The notes beneath the pieces were generated by a model. The model had not been told where the DNA came from, made no database searches, and was given only the letters and a program-made list of their open reading frames with translations. Of a DNA stretch of 64,000 bases, positions 1-10,451 are shown piece by piece. The first letter of the stretch is position 1. The number at the start of each line of letters is the position of its first letter. A program made the translations under genes and the position numbers. This stretch comes from Ilex aquifolium (lineage: Eukaryota > Streptophyta > Magnoliopsida > Aquifoliales > Aquifoliaceae): contig OX637396.1 in the NCBI GenBank assembly GCA_951799425.1, forward strand, positions 40,725,901 through 40,789,900, given 5' to 3'.

Positions 1-1015
1 GTTCAAAATATCATATATACCTAGTGATTTAAAACTAAATATTGTTCTTTCATTTTTTGGAATATTAATTATGTGTTTTCAAGTGAACATGGGTGAGTGT
101 ACAAGCCAAAAAAAAAAAAAAAATTTACGCGGGACTGAACAAGAATTTTATCTTGAGGGAGACCAAATTCATATTCATAATCTCACACCAACGACGTGAA
201 TTATACCTATTTTACGGATTCAAATTTACAATGTATAAAATATATTACACAAATAAATATACATACATGAATATTTTTTTTATTAAATACCCAATCAATC
301 ATCTATCAAAGTGGTACTCAACATTTTTTTTTCCATCACGTGAACGATTTGTGATTGAATTCGAAACAAATTTTTTATCAATTTTTTTTTATATACGCAA
401 TAAAAAAAGGTTGTTAGAAAATCATCATCCATCTTGCTTCGAAGTTTAGTTTTCATAACATTCTGACCAATAAAGTACAATATGAAGTGGAAACAATAGT
501 AGAAAGTGCATGTATAAATATCTATAGTGAAAAAAAAAATAGGCACAAGTCTAGCAAATTACCAAAAAAGATCTAGGAAGTTAGACTATAGTGCATAAAA
601 GTTCTATTTCAGTAATATAGTCTTATTCTATAGTCATAGGATATTATTTTATAGATGGTGCTTGTAGTAGTTGTATGGAAAGACTAAAAGCACTTATCAT
701 TGAAATTTTCCTGAGAGCAATATCTTGGCACAATGGACCTCCTTCGTAGATCAAGTAATAGAAGAGAGTACAATTTATCCAAAACATGATTTGCATTACA
801 ACTTATACCATAATAGTGCTTATAAATCACCCTTACGCTATAAAAGGCAGAATTTTTTAGATAGTAAACCAGTTCAATATTCCACTGTTAAATTTACTTG
901 ACCTTATGGGAGGCTATATGATTCACATATAAACCTACCAGTAAGGCCAAAACGAATATAATAGTAGATGATTGAATTTTATTAAATTTGAAATTCTAAA
1001 TTACCATCTAGTCTT
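1..1015. repeat. 3' flank of BBE-like gene 1 (duplicated block)
   Basis: Non-coding sequence downstream of the minus-strand gene at 1016-2602. It closely matches the 3' flanks of the other BBE-like copies (about 25266-26607, 34217-35238, 44979-46034 and, reversed, 60510-61400). It therefore belongs to the segment duplicated with the gene. No gene seen. The block is cut by the left window edge. Confidence 0.8.
978..983 (-). promoter_or_regulatory. candidate poly(A) signal of BBE-like gene 1
   Basis: An AATAAA hexamer on the minus strand lies about 33 nt past the stop codon of gene 1. The same hexamer is kept at 35201-35206 behind gene 3, but is altered behind gene 2. Position and sequence fit a plant near-upstream polyadenylation element; use is inferred. 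Confidence 0.4.
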
Positions 1016-2602
1016 CTACATCTTGAGAGATGGAATACTCTGCTCATTTTTGAAGAAATTATTGGGATCAACTAAGGTCTTCACATGCACCAATCTATTG
1101 AAGTTGTTCTTGAAGTATTTCCTACCCCAAATGCTTGCTTGTGCATAACTCGTCTTGGCGTCATTTACTCCTATATCCGTATCCCTATAATTGATATAGG
1201 CTTCTCTCGGATTCTTTGAAACATAGGGAGTCATATACTCATAAAGCCTTCGGAGCCAATTCATATGCGTTTCTCCTCTTTCCATCCAAATCAACCGATA
1301 TTCAATTTGGTATAGGTTCCCAGCTCTGTGGGGAAAAGGGGTTGCAGATTCTGAAATCTCGCTCATTTTTCCACCATACGGAGTCAACTGCATATAAGGA
1401 ACGCCAACTTCTTCTTCCTTAAACCTTTCCCATATTCCTTCAAGGGCACTTTCAGAAAGGGGCGTCTTCACGTAATCTGTTTTTACTTTATAATTTCCTT
1501 GAAAGCTGTAAGTTCTATTCAACAATATTTCAAGTGGACTGGTAGCATTACCTTCGAAAAAGAGGAATGCTTCGATCCAAGTCACTTCCCCACAGGTTCC
1601 TTTCGCCAAACCAAACTCTACAAACGCTTCTCCTGTCAAAGAAAGTAATCTATCAACGCCACCAAGAAATAATGAAAGGAACACAGCCTCTACTGTTTTG
1701 TTTCCAACTTGACTAGAATTGGCGAGCCTAAAGAAGACTCTCATAAAAAGATTTTCGTCAACCTTGTCAGCTACAGATTGCCATTGATGCACAACCTTGG
1801 ATGCATTGTTTTCCAATGTTCTAGTTGTCCTGCAAAGAGTTACATTCTCTGGAACAGTAACTAAGTTTAGTTTCCATGCAAAAATGATGCCAAAACTAGC
1901 ACCTCCGCCTCCTCTTATAGCCCAGAAGAGGTCTTCCCCCATTGATTTTCTATCAAGAATTTTACCATTGACATCAACTATTCGAGCATCAATAACATTG
2001 TCAGAAGCAAGGCCAAATTTACGTTGGAGTATACCAGATCCTCCCCCACTAATGTGGCCACCGACACCAATGGAAGCGATAGCGACTGCTGGAAAGGAAA
2101 GTGTTTTGCTCTTGTTTAAAATATTGGAATAAAGTTCACCTAGAGTTGCGCCAGCTTGAACCCACGCTGTTTTTTCTTCAACATTGACGCTGATTGATCG
2201 CAAGTTAAATAGATCAAGGACGACAAATGGTACCTTAGCAACGTAAGAAAAACCTTCATAGTCATGTCCACCGCTGCGAACTCTTATCTCTATATCATGT
2301 TCTCGACAACAGTAAATAGCTTCTTGAACATGAGACTCATTCAATGGTGTGATTATGGCTAAAGGTTTTGGAGTGCTGGGTGTAGCAAATCTTAGGTTTT
2401 GTATGGAAAACTTCAAAATGGGTAAGTAGGAAGGACTTGTTGGCGTGTAAACAACTTGAGTGGAGTTATTTATCTGACTTGAGAGACACTGAAGAAAAGC
2501 TATAGTGGTATCAGGTGATGAAGTTGCTGATGATAAAATTGAGAAGAGAAAAACGAAAGCAAGTGAAAGGCAAGAAGCCATTGGGCTAATCATCTTCTTC
2601 AT
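1016..2602 (-). CDS. berberine bridge enzyme-like FAD oxidase, copy 1
   Basis: Single-exon, secreted FAD-dependent oxidase of the plant BBE-like/reticuline-oxidase-like family. Numbering is from an upstream in-frame ATG at 2635 (539 residues, usual family length). A hydrophobic signal peptide covers about residues 19-40. A PCMH-type FAD-binding domain covers about 80-255, with SGGHDYEG holding the FAD-linking His124. LYQIEY places Glu445 at the position of the catalytic base of Eschscholzia BBE. NYRDTDIG (Tyr483) and [13 protein letters not shown] form the C-terminal BBE domain. Several N-glycosylation sequons are present. The second FAD anchor (Cys in the bicovalent enzymes) is Ile186, so FAD is probably bound only through His. 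The start was set at Met12 (2602) because a TATA box at 2650-2657 would place transcription start downstream of the ATG at 2635; Met19 is also possible. One residue shorter than its paralogues and the most divergent copy. Substrate unknown. Confidence 0.9.
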   Translation of the reverse strand: MKKMISPMASCLSLAFVFLFSILSSATSSPDTTIAFLQCLSSQINNSTQVVYTPTSPSYLPILKFSIQNLRFATPSTPKPLAIITPLNESHVQEAIYCCREHDIEIRVRSGGHDYEGFSYVAKVPFVVLDLFNLRSISVNVEEKTAWVQAGATLGELYSNILNKSKTLSFPAVAIASIGVGGHISGGGSGILQRKFGLASDNVIDARIVDVNGKILDRKSMGEDLFWAIRGGGGASFGIIFAWKLNLVTVPENVTLCRTTRTLENNASKVVHQWQSVADKVDENLFMRVFFRLANSSQVGNKTVEAVFLSLFLGGVDRLLSLTGEAFVEFGLAKGTCGEVTWIEAFLFFEGNATSPLEILLNRTYSFQGNYKVKTDYVKTPLSESALEGIWERFKEEEVGVPYMQLTPYGGKMSEISESATPFPHRAGNLYQIEYRLIWMERGETHMNWLRRLYEYMTPYVSKNPREAYINYRDTDIGVNDAKTSYAQASIWGRKYFKNNFNRLVHVKTLVDPNNFFKNEQSIPSLKM

Positions 2603-2649
2603 TACTCTTGTTATTGGTTTTTGTGTGTAGAACATGAGAAAACGTCGGC

Positions 2650-2657
2650 TATTTATA
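2650..2657 (-). promoter_or_regulatory. TATA box of BBE-like gene 1
   Basis: A perfect TATAAATA on the minus strand, 48 nt upstream of the chosen ATG. The three other complete copies and the orphan promoter at 50094-50101 have G or C in place of the first T, so gene 1 alone keeps the canonical box. Function is inferred from sequence and spacing. Confidence 0.65.
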
Positions 2658-2711
2658 CTACTTTAAGTACTGCTCCCTTAGTCTTACTCAAAAGATTACT
2701 TAGTTTAAGAG

Positions 2712-3262
2712 CCGGGGCGAAGCTAGAAATTTTGTCCAGTGGGAGCAACTTAAACCATATGAATATTAAAATTATTAATGTTCACAAAAATATAATTTCA
2801 TTAATAGAACGCCATTTAAAATAACAACTCATATACATGAGCGTTATATAAAAGAGACAAAAAAAGTTCACGATATATTTATCTATAAGACCTAATCACC
2901 TAACAAAAAATTTTGAATCAAAAAATTTGGTTCAAATTATGACTGTTTTATTAAACTAAACTTTGGTATAAGAATTACTTAACCAATCACAATAAAACTA
3001 TTAAAAACACCAAATCAAAATAATTTAATTTAACACATAATTGAGGCATTTAGCCTTTCAAAGGAATTTTTTTGACATTTATAAGTGACCCATATATTTG
3101 TCAAAAATATCATAACTACCTATAAATCTTTTAAAAAAAATTCAGTGGGGGCAAATCTCTAATAAATTTTAAAATTTTTAAAATTATACTTACTCCCCAA
3201 AAATTTTTAAAATTCGAGTGGGGGCAGCTGCCCTCACTGCCCCCACTGTGGATCTGCCACTG
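2712..3262. mobile_element. non-autonomous hAT-type element in the BBE gene 1 promoter region
   Basis: This 551-bp insertion is flanked by a perfect 8-bp duplication TTTAAGAG (2704-2711 and 3263-3270). The paralogous promoters of genes 2 and 3 have one similar site (TTTAAGGG) and no insert, so the empty site is visible. Ends start CCGGGGCGAAGC and finish ATCTGCCACTG, imperfect inverted termini of the hAT CAGGGGCGGA type. AT-rich interior without coding capacity. It begins about 55 bp beyond the TATA box. Confidence 0.8.
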
Positions 3263-3270
3263 TTTAAGAG

Positions 3271-4085
3271 GCTATTGAAATTTTCATGGTTGACATTTCT
3301 TGTTCGGACATGTGGTGATTGAGTCAAATAGATAGAATCCCATTGAAACTCATATAGTCCCTGAAATATGCAATTTTTTTTAATTTGACTTTCTCATTCA
3401 AATTTGTTGTTAACTTAGACGAAAACTCTCGCATGCACATCACGGAAACCCTCACTTGCAAATCATGCACATGAGGTTATCGACGAATTTGGACGCAAGG
3501 GCTAAATTTAGTCAAATTAAATAGTTCAGGGATTAAATTGGTACAAAACATAGTTCAAAAACTTGTCATATCATTGTCGTAGAAATAGACTATTAATCGA
3601 ATTACGTAAATTATTCGTATCTTATATGATTGTTGTTTTTTTTTTTTTCCTCACTTTATTATAGGTGTGATAAATATCGATCTTAATTTGATTGTTGAGT
3701 AATCTACTCAACACTTGAATGGTTCTCTGAAAACCAGAGATGTTGACTTTGTGGTTACTTGAACAGATATATGCATGGAAGCACATGCATGGTTTGCCAG
3801 CTGCCTCAATCAATGCAATCAAAAGAAGCAAAAGGAAGGCCAATCTATTTCAAAGTGTAAACACAATAATAAACAATCGTCGCCTACTGCGTCAATCAAA
3901 GAAAGAGTGACAGGGTCATTAGCCTTTGAACCTGTGAAAGGACAAAAGTAATTTCAACATTATCTAAATGACTCAAACAACACGCATCACCAACCGCGTC
4001 GATTCTTTAAGGGGAAGTCAAAGCCAGGTTGTCCATATCTGGTCGACATGTTACGTGCTACAATATGCTCTCGACCGACATGTCC
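3271..4085. other. upstream flank of BBE gene 1, no gene seen
   Basis: About the first 60 bp continue the promoter shared with the other copies. The rest is largely specific to this copy. Around 3590-3720 it resembles the copia LTR-like sequence at 24840-24990 and 29090-29220. A 73-codon minus-strand reading frame here has no recognisable domain and was not called. Confidence 0.5.
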
Positions 4086-4526
4086 TTTTAGGGAATGTTT
4101 GGTATTTTTTTTTGGAAAGAGTTTAAATTGGCTGCTTCAAATCTTTTCAAACCTAAAGATGAGATTCAAATATGGGATTCGATATTTAATGTTGTTCATA
4201 CCCATGTTTAATATGCGCAGGAATATATGACTATTATAATAATATATTTGTATATAAATGACTATTGTGCCCCTTAACTAATTTAATCCAAACATAGGTA
4301 TGAATATATGAGAAGTATAAATGTCATTTGAATGTGAAACCCCCAAACCCACATATGAAACCCACCCCCCATGGGTTTCATGAAGCCCATGAACTTGAGT
4401 TTCATGATCGGGCCGGATTTCAAACCCTAGACTACATGCGTAGTTACCAAACATGGGTTTAAGGGGGTTTAGTCCCCAACCCATGTTCCAAAACCCCCCC
4501 AAACCCACATACCAAATAGCCCCTTA
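4086..4526. mobile_element. small terminal-inverted-repeat element (MITE-like)
   Basis: The left end reads about TAGGGAATGTTTGGTAT, and the reverse complement of the right end about AGGGGCTATTTGGTATG. Imperfect inverted termini thus bound about 440 bp. A second internal inverted motif built on CCCAAACCCACAT sits near the right end. No target duplication could be fixed and no coding capacity is present. The family is uncertain, perhaps hAT-like. Confidence 0.4.
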
Positions 4527-5213
4527 ATGAATGAAAGAATGATAGGTTCATCATATTGTTTGATAATACCAATTAACGAAAACGAAAAATTTCTGGTCCA
4601 TAGTCTAAGTTTTTTTCAACTCCCATTCCGCGTTTACCCAAACTTCATTACATATGGTCTTAAGTATATTTATGTACATTATAATATGGTGTAATTTTAA
4701 TCTTTTTAAGTTCTTGGAGATTAGAAAACGAACTATATATATCATAATTTTTATGTGCCATATTATGTACAAAATATCATACCTAGTGATTCAAAATTTA
4801 ATATAGTTCCTTTGTTTGTTTGGTATATTATCCGTTTTCAAGTGAAAATGAGTGAGTGTTCAAGCAATGCTTATATGGTAACTTATTAATGAGTTTGTGT
4901 GGTACAACTTAATGACACAAGTATATCAACTAATAAAAGAAAGTACAATTTATTCAAAATATCATTTGCATTCCAACTTATTCCAGAATAGTACTTCTAA
5001 GTTACCATTATGCTCTAAAATCTAGAAACTTTTTGATTCTAAACATGTTCAATATTCCACTGTTAAGTTCACTTGGCCTTATGGCACTCTATATGATTCA
5101 CTTAGAAACCCACCAGTAAGGCCAAAATGAATATAATAGTAGATGATTGAATTTTATTAAATTTGAAAATGATCCTAAATTACCACTCCATCTTGAAAGT
5201 GATTATTAATTCC
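4527..5213. repeat. second, partial copy of the BBE 3' flank
   Basis: From about 4660 the sequence follows the BBE 3' flank seen at 25170-26600, with an internal deletion. It leads into the C-terminal BBE relic at 5214-5368, so a former BBE gene stood here. No gene of its own. Confidence 0.65.
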
Positions 5214-5368
5214 CTAGATGACATATGGAATACTCTGCACATTTTTGAAGAAATTATTGGGATCAACTAAGGTTTTCACATGCACCAATCTATGGAAGTT
5301 GTTCTTGAAGTATTTCTTATCCCAAATGCTTGCTCGTGCATAACTTGCCTTGTCGTCATTTATTCTTA
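5214..5368 (-). pseudogene. BBE-like relic, last ~50 codons
   Basis: The minus-strand reading gives the family C-terminus ([20 protein letters not shown], then DPNNFFKN and QSIP). Upstream coding sequence is absent: homology stops abruptly at 5368, where a Helitron-like 3' end begins. The relic at 31360-34216 is interrupted at the equivalent codon, also by a Helitron-like end. Not functional. Confidence 0.8.
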
Positions 5369-5420
5369 TTAGCAATGCACCACGTGCGTTGTACATGAAT
5401 AATTTTTGTACATAAAAATT
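5369..5420 (-). mobile_element. Helitron-like 3' terminus
   Basis: Read on the minus strand the sequence ends ...GCATTGCTAA followed by host T, fitting the Helitron CTRR|T rule. A short hairpin (GCAC/GTGC around a 3-nt loop, 5377-5387) lies 8 nt inside the end. The 5' end was not located, and the BBE relic does not resume to the right. The element is therefore partial or its far side was deleted. Confidence 0.5.
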
Positions 5421-5509
5421 GATATAATATATTAGTATATGTTTATTTGAATTAAATATTATCTCAAATTTATCAAACTTAATGTTTCATTGCTCATATT
5501 CTATTATAA

Positions 5510-5609
5510 GATTATAAAAACTTTGAGCATGTTACTGTTTGATGTTATTATTTTTTTGTTGAGTGTGTTACTGTTTGATATTACTATTTTTTTGTTGAGT
5601 ATGTTACTA

Positions 5610-5670
<61 letters not shown>

Positions 5671-5892
5671 AAAAACATAATTTTAATACTAACACAATTT
5701 TCAAGTTAGGAGTTGTTAATACTAATACAATTTCCAATTTAAGAGTTATTAGTTTTTTTCAAATAAGTTTTGATTAAATATAACTATTGAGGATATTTTG
5801 GACAATGAATATAAAAATGTACTTATCTCCAAACAAGTTTTTTGAGTGTACTTAAATCCAAATAAGTCTTCAAAAAAGGACCGGCCTCCAAA
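5510..5892. mobile_element. fragment of a MULE of the 10452-19793 family
   Basis: The right end carries GGACCGGCCTCCAAA preceded by TCCAAATAAGTC-type sequence, as in the right terminus of the 9.3 kb MULE. The interior repeats GTTACTATTTTTTTGTTGAG, found inside the short relatives at 38316-38740 and 57410-57490. No matching left terminus was found, so it is treated as a fragment. It encloses a TA microsatellite. Confidence 0.5.
5613..5668. repeat. (TA)n microsatellite
   Basis: About 28 uninterrupted TA dinucleotides. They create a meaningless Tyr-Ile reading frame on the minus strand. Confidence 0.95.
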
Positions 5893-6224
5893 GAACCCTA
5901 ATTTTAAGTGATAGTACCTAACTCAAATTATGTATCCAAACTTGGGAATGAATGAGATAACTAAGGTGGGCTAATTTAATCCAAATCTAAAGGAGGGGCA
6001 TATCGACTCTTTGCCATTTTCGAATTTTTCAATATGTTTGCCTTCTCAAATAATGTATCATAATCCATTTTTTTAGGATCATTTCATGTTTTGAACTTGT
6101 CATTCTTGTGCACGAGTCATGCTATTTTTTTTCAATATCATTTCAATTTTAAGAGACAAATATACTTGTTTCAAATTTTAGGTTGAAGATACGGTTTCGC
6201 TCGAAGGCAAAAGTTATCGTTTAT

Positions 6225-6600
6225 GATTTTTTAGCAAAATACTTCTACGCATTATGTTTCTCACTCTAGTATCGAAGCAGACTATGATCACTGGGCTTAT
6301 ATAGCTGCTGAAATTTCATGATTGCAATAACTTTTTTCACAATCTTCAAATTTTATTATCATCAACTATTAATATCAGTTTCATCTCTATTACTTCTAAT
6401 CTTACATTTCATTCTTGAACAAAATATCTTAAGGTTGACTATCATTATCTCCGCAATCAATGCAATGAAGATTTGATTGTCGATATTGTTATCAAAGAAT
6501 TATCAACTTCTTATAATGGTTCGTCATTGACCCAACATTTTGTGGGGTGTATTAGACCATCAAATTATATACCTATAATAAGCCCACCATGTAAACTGAT
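6225..6600 (+). mobile_element. Ty1/copia fossil: RNase H end of pol
   Basis: Translation shows the copia RNase H tail (SRSSIEAD-type start, then the IxKELSTSYNGSS-type end). It is a broken fragment with several lesions. Homologous fragments lie at about 30240-30612, 43345-43715 and, inverted, 47536-47906, one per BBE module. It therefore predates at least part of the duplications. Confidence 0.75.
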
Positions 6601-6839
6601 GATTTAAAAGATCTAATAATTGAACAGCCAACCACCACAACTAAAGGATGCCGACAAGCATGCATGAGTTTCTCCTTTATCTACACTAACAGTAACAACC
6701 TACATATGGTCCACATTTAATGTTGATAGCTGAGGGCCAACTTGTTGATTTCATCGTGAAGAAACATGACAGATGATAAAGGGGACCAGACAACGTACCG
6801 AAATAGAAAATAGAATATTTCAGTATGATATAGAAAAAT
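6601..6839. other. no gene seen between copia fossil and AT-rich repeat region
   Basis: The start resembles sequence downstream of the other copia fragments (AAGCCCACCATG). The rest is unique within the window. Nothing coding recognised. Confidence 0.4.
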
Positions 6840-9242
6840 TGCGATTAAGTTAATTCATGGCAAAATTATAATATTAGTGATAAATTTATAATAATAATTG
6901 ACAAAATTATAACATTAGTGAAAAATTTATATTAGTAGTGAGCAAAATTATAACATTAGTGAAAAATTTACAATAATAGTGGGTAAAATTATAACATCAA
7001 TGGACAATTTATTACAATAATGAGCAAAATTATTACAATAGTGAGCAAACTTTTACCACCATTTGAAGTACAAGAACTATATTATGTGAGTTTGTGATTG
7101 ATCATTAATATTAACTGATCAATCAAATAGTTGCACATTGAGGGCAAAATTGCAACATTAATGAAAAATTTACAACAATAGTGAACAAAATTACAACATT
7201 AATGAAACATTTACAATAGTAGTGGATAAAATTACCACAATAGTGGCAAAAATTACAACATCAGTGAAAAATTTATAACATTAGTGAAAAATGTGCAACA
7301 GTAATGGACAAAATTACAACATCAATGAAAATTTTACAACAATAGTGATAAAAATTACAACATTAATTAAAAATTTACTACAATAATGAGCAAAATTACT
7401 ACAATAGTGGACAAACTTTAACCACCATTTGAAGTACTAGAACTATATTCAGTGAGTTTGTGATCGATCACTAATATTGACTGATCGATCAAGTAGTTGC
7501 ACATTAAAGACAAAATTACGACATCAGTGAAAAATTTACTACAGTAATATACAAAATTACAACATTAGTGAAAAATTTACAACAATAGTGACAAAATTAC
7601 AATATCAGTGGAAAATTTACAACAATAGTGGACAAGATTACAACATCAATAAAATTTAATCAATATGCTAGTAAAACTTTAACCAATATTGGTAAACATT
7701 CGCAATATTAATCAGAACAGTCGTAAATTAACCTCAAAACTTGTAAATTTGTCCATAATTATTGTAAATTGACCCCTCAAAAGTGGTAAATCTGCCCTCA
7801 ATTGTGGTAAATTGCCCACAATTTTGTAAATCTCACTCTATTGACTTGTGATTGATCACAAATTTACTGTTTTTCAAAAAGTTTTGGGGGAGATTACTCC
7901 AACCGTGCGGTAGATCGCAAATATTTTGGAGATAAAAAAATAATATTTTTTGATATATTCCTAATAATAATTTTGATATATTCTAAAAATAATAATAATT
8001 GCGATATATTCCAAATAATAATAATTGGGATAGATCGCAAAATTCACTTTCACCAAATTAAAAAAATCATCTTTAATTTTATTTCTAAACTTTGATTTCA
8101 TAAAATTAACACCAAATTGACCACCTATTTTATTAAATAAATATTAAAATTCATGAATTTAATGACTATCAATTTTATCAAATTAACATTGAAATTCCAA
8201 AATTTAAAATTTAATTTCATCCAAATAAACACCAAAGTAACATTTGACGAAATTAAATTTTAAATTTGATTTCTACCTTTAACTTTCCAAATTTGAATGA
8301 GGAAAACCACTTTTCGGGGTAGTCAAATTCAGTAGAATTGAAGGTTAAATTACGAAATTTGGTGATAATTTGATGAATTGAATATTAGTTGGATTAAATT
8401 TAATGTATAATATATGAATTAGAATTTGATGCAATTGAATGTCAAATTGATTACTTAATTGTTAATGGGATGGAATTGAACATGAATCTAATGTTAGTTT
8501 GGTGAATTGAATATAATTGGATGTTAATGTGATGTCAATTTGATGAATTTAATGTTAGGTAGTTGAATTTGGATGTTAATTTTATATCAATTTTGATGAA
8601 TTAAATGTTAATTGAATGAAATTGGATGTTAATTTGATATTGGTTTAATGAACTTAGTGTTTATTGGAAGATTTTTAATGTTAATTTGATGAATTGAATT
8701 CTAATTTGATGATAAATTAAGTGTTAATTTGATGATCTGAATTTTAATCGGATAAAATTGAATGTTAATTTGGTGGAATTAAATTGTAAATTGTTGAAAT
8801 TAAATATTATTTTGATAAAATTAAAGGTCAATTTGATACTAATCCTAATCTATTGAGAGAGATTACAAAAAATATAGTATTATGATCGATCGCAAAAACA
8901 TAGGATCGATTGCAATTTTTCTTCTTAGAACAAAAAATTGGGATGAAGTATAATGATCTATCGTTTCACTCTATGATCGATCACAATCTTTCTAGTCAAC
9001 AAAAAATTCTAATACTTTTATCCATTAGTATTGTAAATATGACCTTAATTATAGTACCAAAAAAATACTTTTAATTGGCATGAATTTTAATCACTAAAAA
9101 AATATAAATTCAATCGACTAAACGATCAAATTTTTATATCGATCGATTACAACCCTACACTAAATAATTTTGCTACTTCAACTATTAAATCTGCAACTAC
9201 TTGATTGATCATCAATATTAGTGATCGATCACAAACCCACAT
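6840..9242. repeat. AT-rich degenerate repeat region, left part
   Basis: Built from drifting short units such as AAATTTACAACAATAGTG and ACAAAATTACAACATCAGTG. GATCGATCACAAA-type motifs follow, then a stretch of TTGATGAATTGAATGTTAAT-like units. The same units occur in opposite orientation in 19803-24430. For example, 7867-7893 pairs with 22930-22956 around a shared CAAAACTT/AAGTTTTG core. Longer direct repeats are also present (7060-7130, 7430-7500 and 20140-20210). No coding potential. It could be one very large foldback-type non-autonomous element later split by the MULE at 10452-19793; its own termini were not resolved. Confidence 0.6.
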
Positions 9243-9988
9243 TTTTTTTTTGGTGAACCTTGACGGTACGAGGAAATTTTATTAATTTGAATTACACATA
9301 GCCAGGGTGGGACGTATGTACCTTATCGCTCGATATAATCTAATTACATAAAAATAAGTACAGAAAAGCAAAAATGCATGTTTTCATTTTAGGTTGCAGA
9401 TTTTATTCAAAGAGATCTTCTCCAGCTCAACATGCAGATTTTTCAGCTAGTTTGTGTCTGCTGGACTTTTCTTTCGGCTGGAGTCTTCCTCTAGTTCAGC
9501 TGGGCTCTTTTAATTACACTCCTAGTGCATCTTTCAGCTGGTCTTTCCAGCTGTTTGTTTGACTACTGCTAGGAGGTCCATTCGGTGAAGAGGCAGCAAG
9601 TATCTCACTGTTCACGTTACTATTCATCTGGAACTGCAGCTGGACTGTTTTCGTGGATAACAGCTGCTGTTTTCCAGGACATCTCTTTTGGCAGTTAGGC
9701 TTCATGTTCAGCTGGAATGTCTCCAATTCAGCTGGAATGCTTGGACAACTATAGCTAGCTGAATCATGCTTAACTAGCTATAGCTAGTTAGTTAAGAAGG
9801 CAGCATGCTTAGGGTAAATTTATTTTATTATTTATTGTACTAAGCATGCATATTTTGCTTTCTTTTATTTGTTTCATTATTCCATGTAACTAGATTGCAT
9901 CAAGGGGTAAGCGTTTCCCCCTAGCTAGGTGTAATTTTATTTGAGATCAATAAAACTCCCTCGTGCCGTCGAGGTTCAAAAAAAAAAA
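9242..9988. mobile_element. two head-to-head poly(A)-ended retroposon-like copies
   Basis: The right end reads CAATAAAACTCCCTCGTGCCGTCGAGGTTC then a run of A (9978-9988). The left end is the reverse complement of nearly the same sequence and begins with a run of T (9242-9251). Each has AATAAA-like sequence about 25 nt before the A run. This suggests two retroposed copies of one transcript in opposite orientation, or one inverted duplicate. The AGCTGG-rich interior was not assigned to a family. Confidence 0.45.
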
Positions 9989-10082
9989 AGTAAAAAAATA
10001 AATAAAAAGTTAAACATCCTAAACATGCAACTTTTTAAATTCCTAAGTGATCAGCTGATAGAGGATAGGCCAGTTAAATAAG

Positions 10083-10370
10083 AGTCCAGCTGAATTAAAA
10101 GAGCTGAGGCAGGCTTAAGCAGCTGAGAGCGATAAGACTCCTAGTAACAACCTTTAAACCAGCAAGTACAGTCCAAAGAGAAGCCCAGCTGAAAGAGTCC
10201 AGCTGAAGGAGAATTCGAAAAGGCCAGCTTGTTAAGAGATCAGTTGAAGTAGAGGAAGACTCCAGCCGAAAGAAAAGTCCAGCAGACAGAAACCACCTGA
10301 AAAGTCTGCATGTTGAGCTGGAGATCATATCTTTGAATAAAATCTGCAACCTGTAATCAAATTTGAAAGA
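10083..10370. repeat. inverted partner of 9385-9680
   Basis: The reverse complement matches 9385-9560 almost continuously through CAGCTCAACATGCAGA and TTTCTTTCGGCTGGAGTC, then more loosely. With the pair at 9242-9988 this is a third copy of the same AGCTG-rich unit. A minus-strand 104-codon reading frame here is shared repeat sequence, not a recognised protein. Confidence 0.6.
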
Positions 10371-10442
10371 CTCCCTTGCAGTGTTCAACTGCAGTGATGA
10401 CAAACTCACAAAATATAGTTCCGGTACTTCAAATGAAGGATA

Positions 10443-10451
10443 AATTTATTA
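10443..10451. repeat. left target-site duplication of the 9.3 kb MULE
   Basis: AATTTATTA, repeated exactly at 19794-19802. Nine bases is the length made by Mutator-like transposases. Confidence 0.85.

Noticed and set aside
1797-2132. 110-codon frames antisense to the BBE genes (also 27392, 36023 and 59393)
   Set aside because: Conserved only because the BBE coding strand is conserved; shadow frames.
3622-3843. 73-codon frame with a hydrophobic start, as a small secreted protein
   Set aside because: Overlaps copia-LTR-like sequence, ends in a poly-Lys tail from a poly-T run, and has no conserved copy.
5504-5737. 77-codon Tyr-Ile frame
   Set aside because: Translation of the TA microsatellite.
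6840-9240. Regular short repeats resembling a CRISPR array
   Set aside because: Units drift, have no fixed spacer length, and this is plant nuclear DNA.
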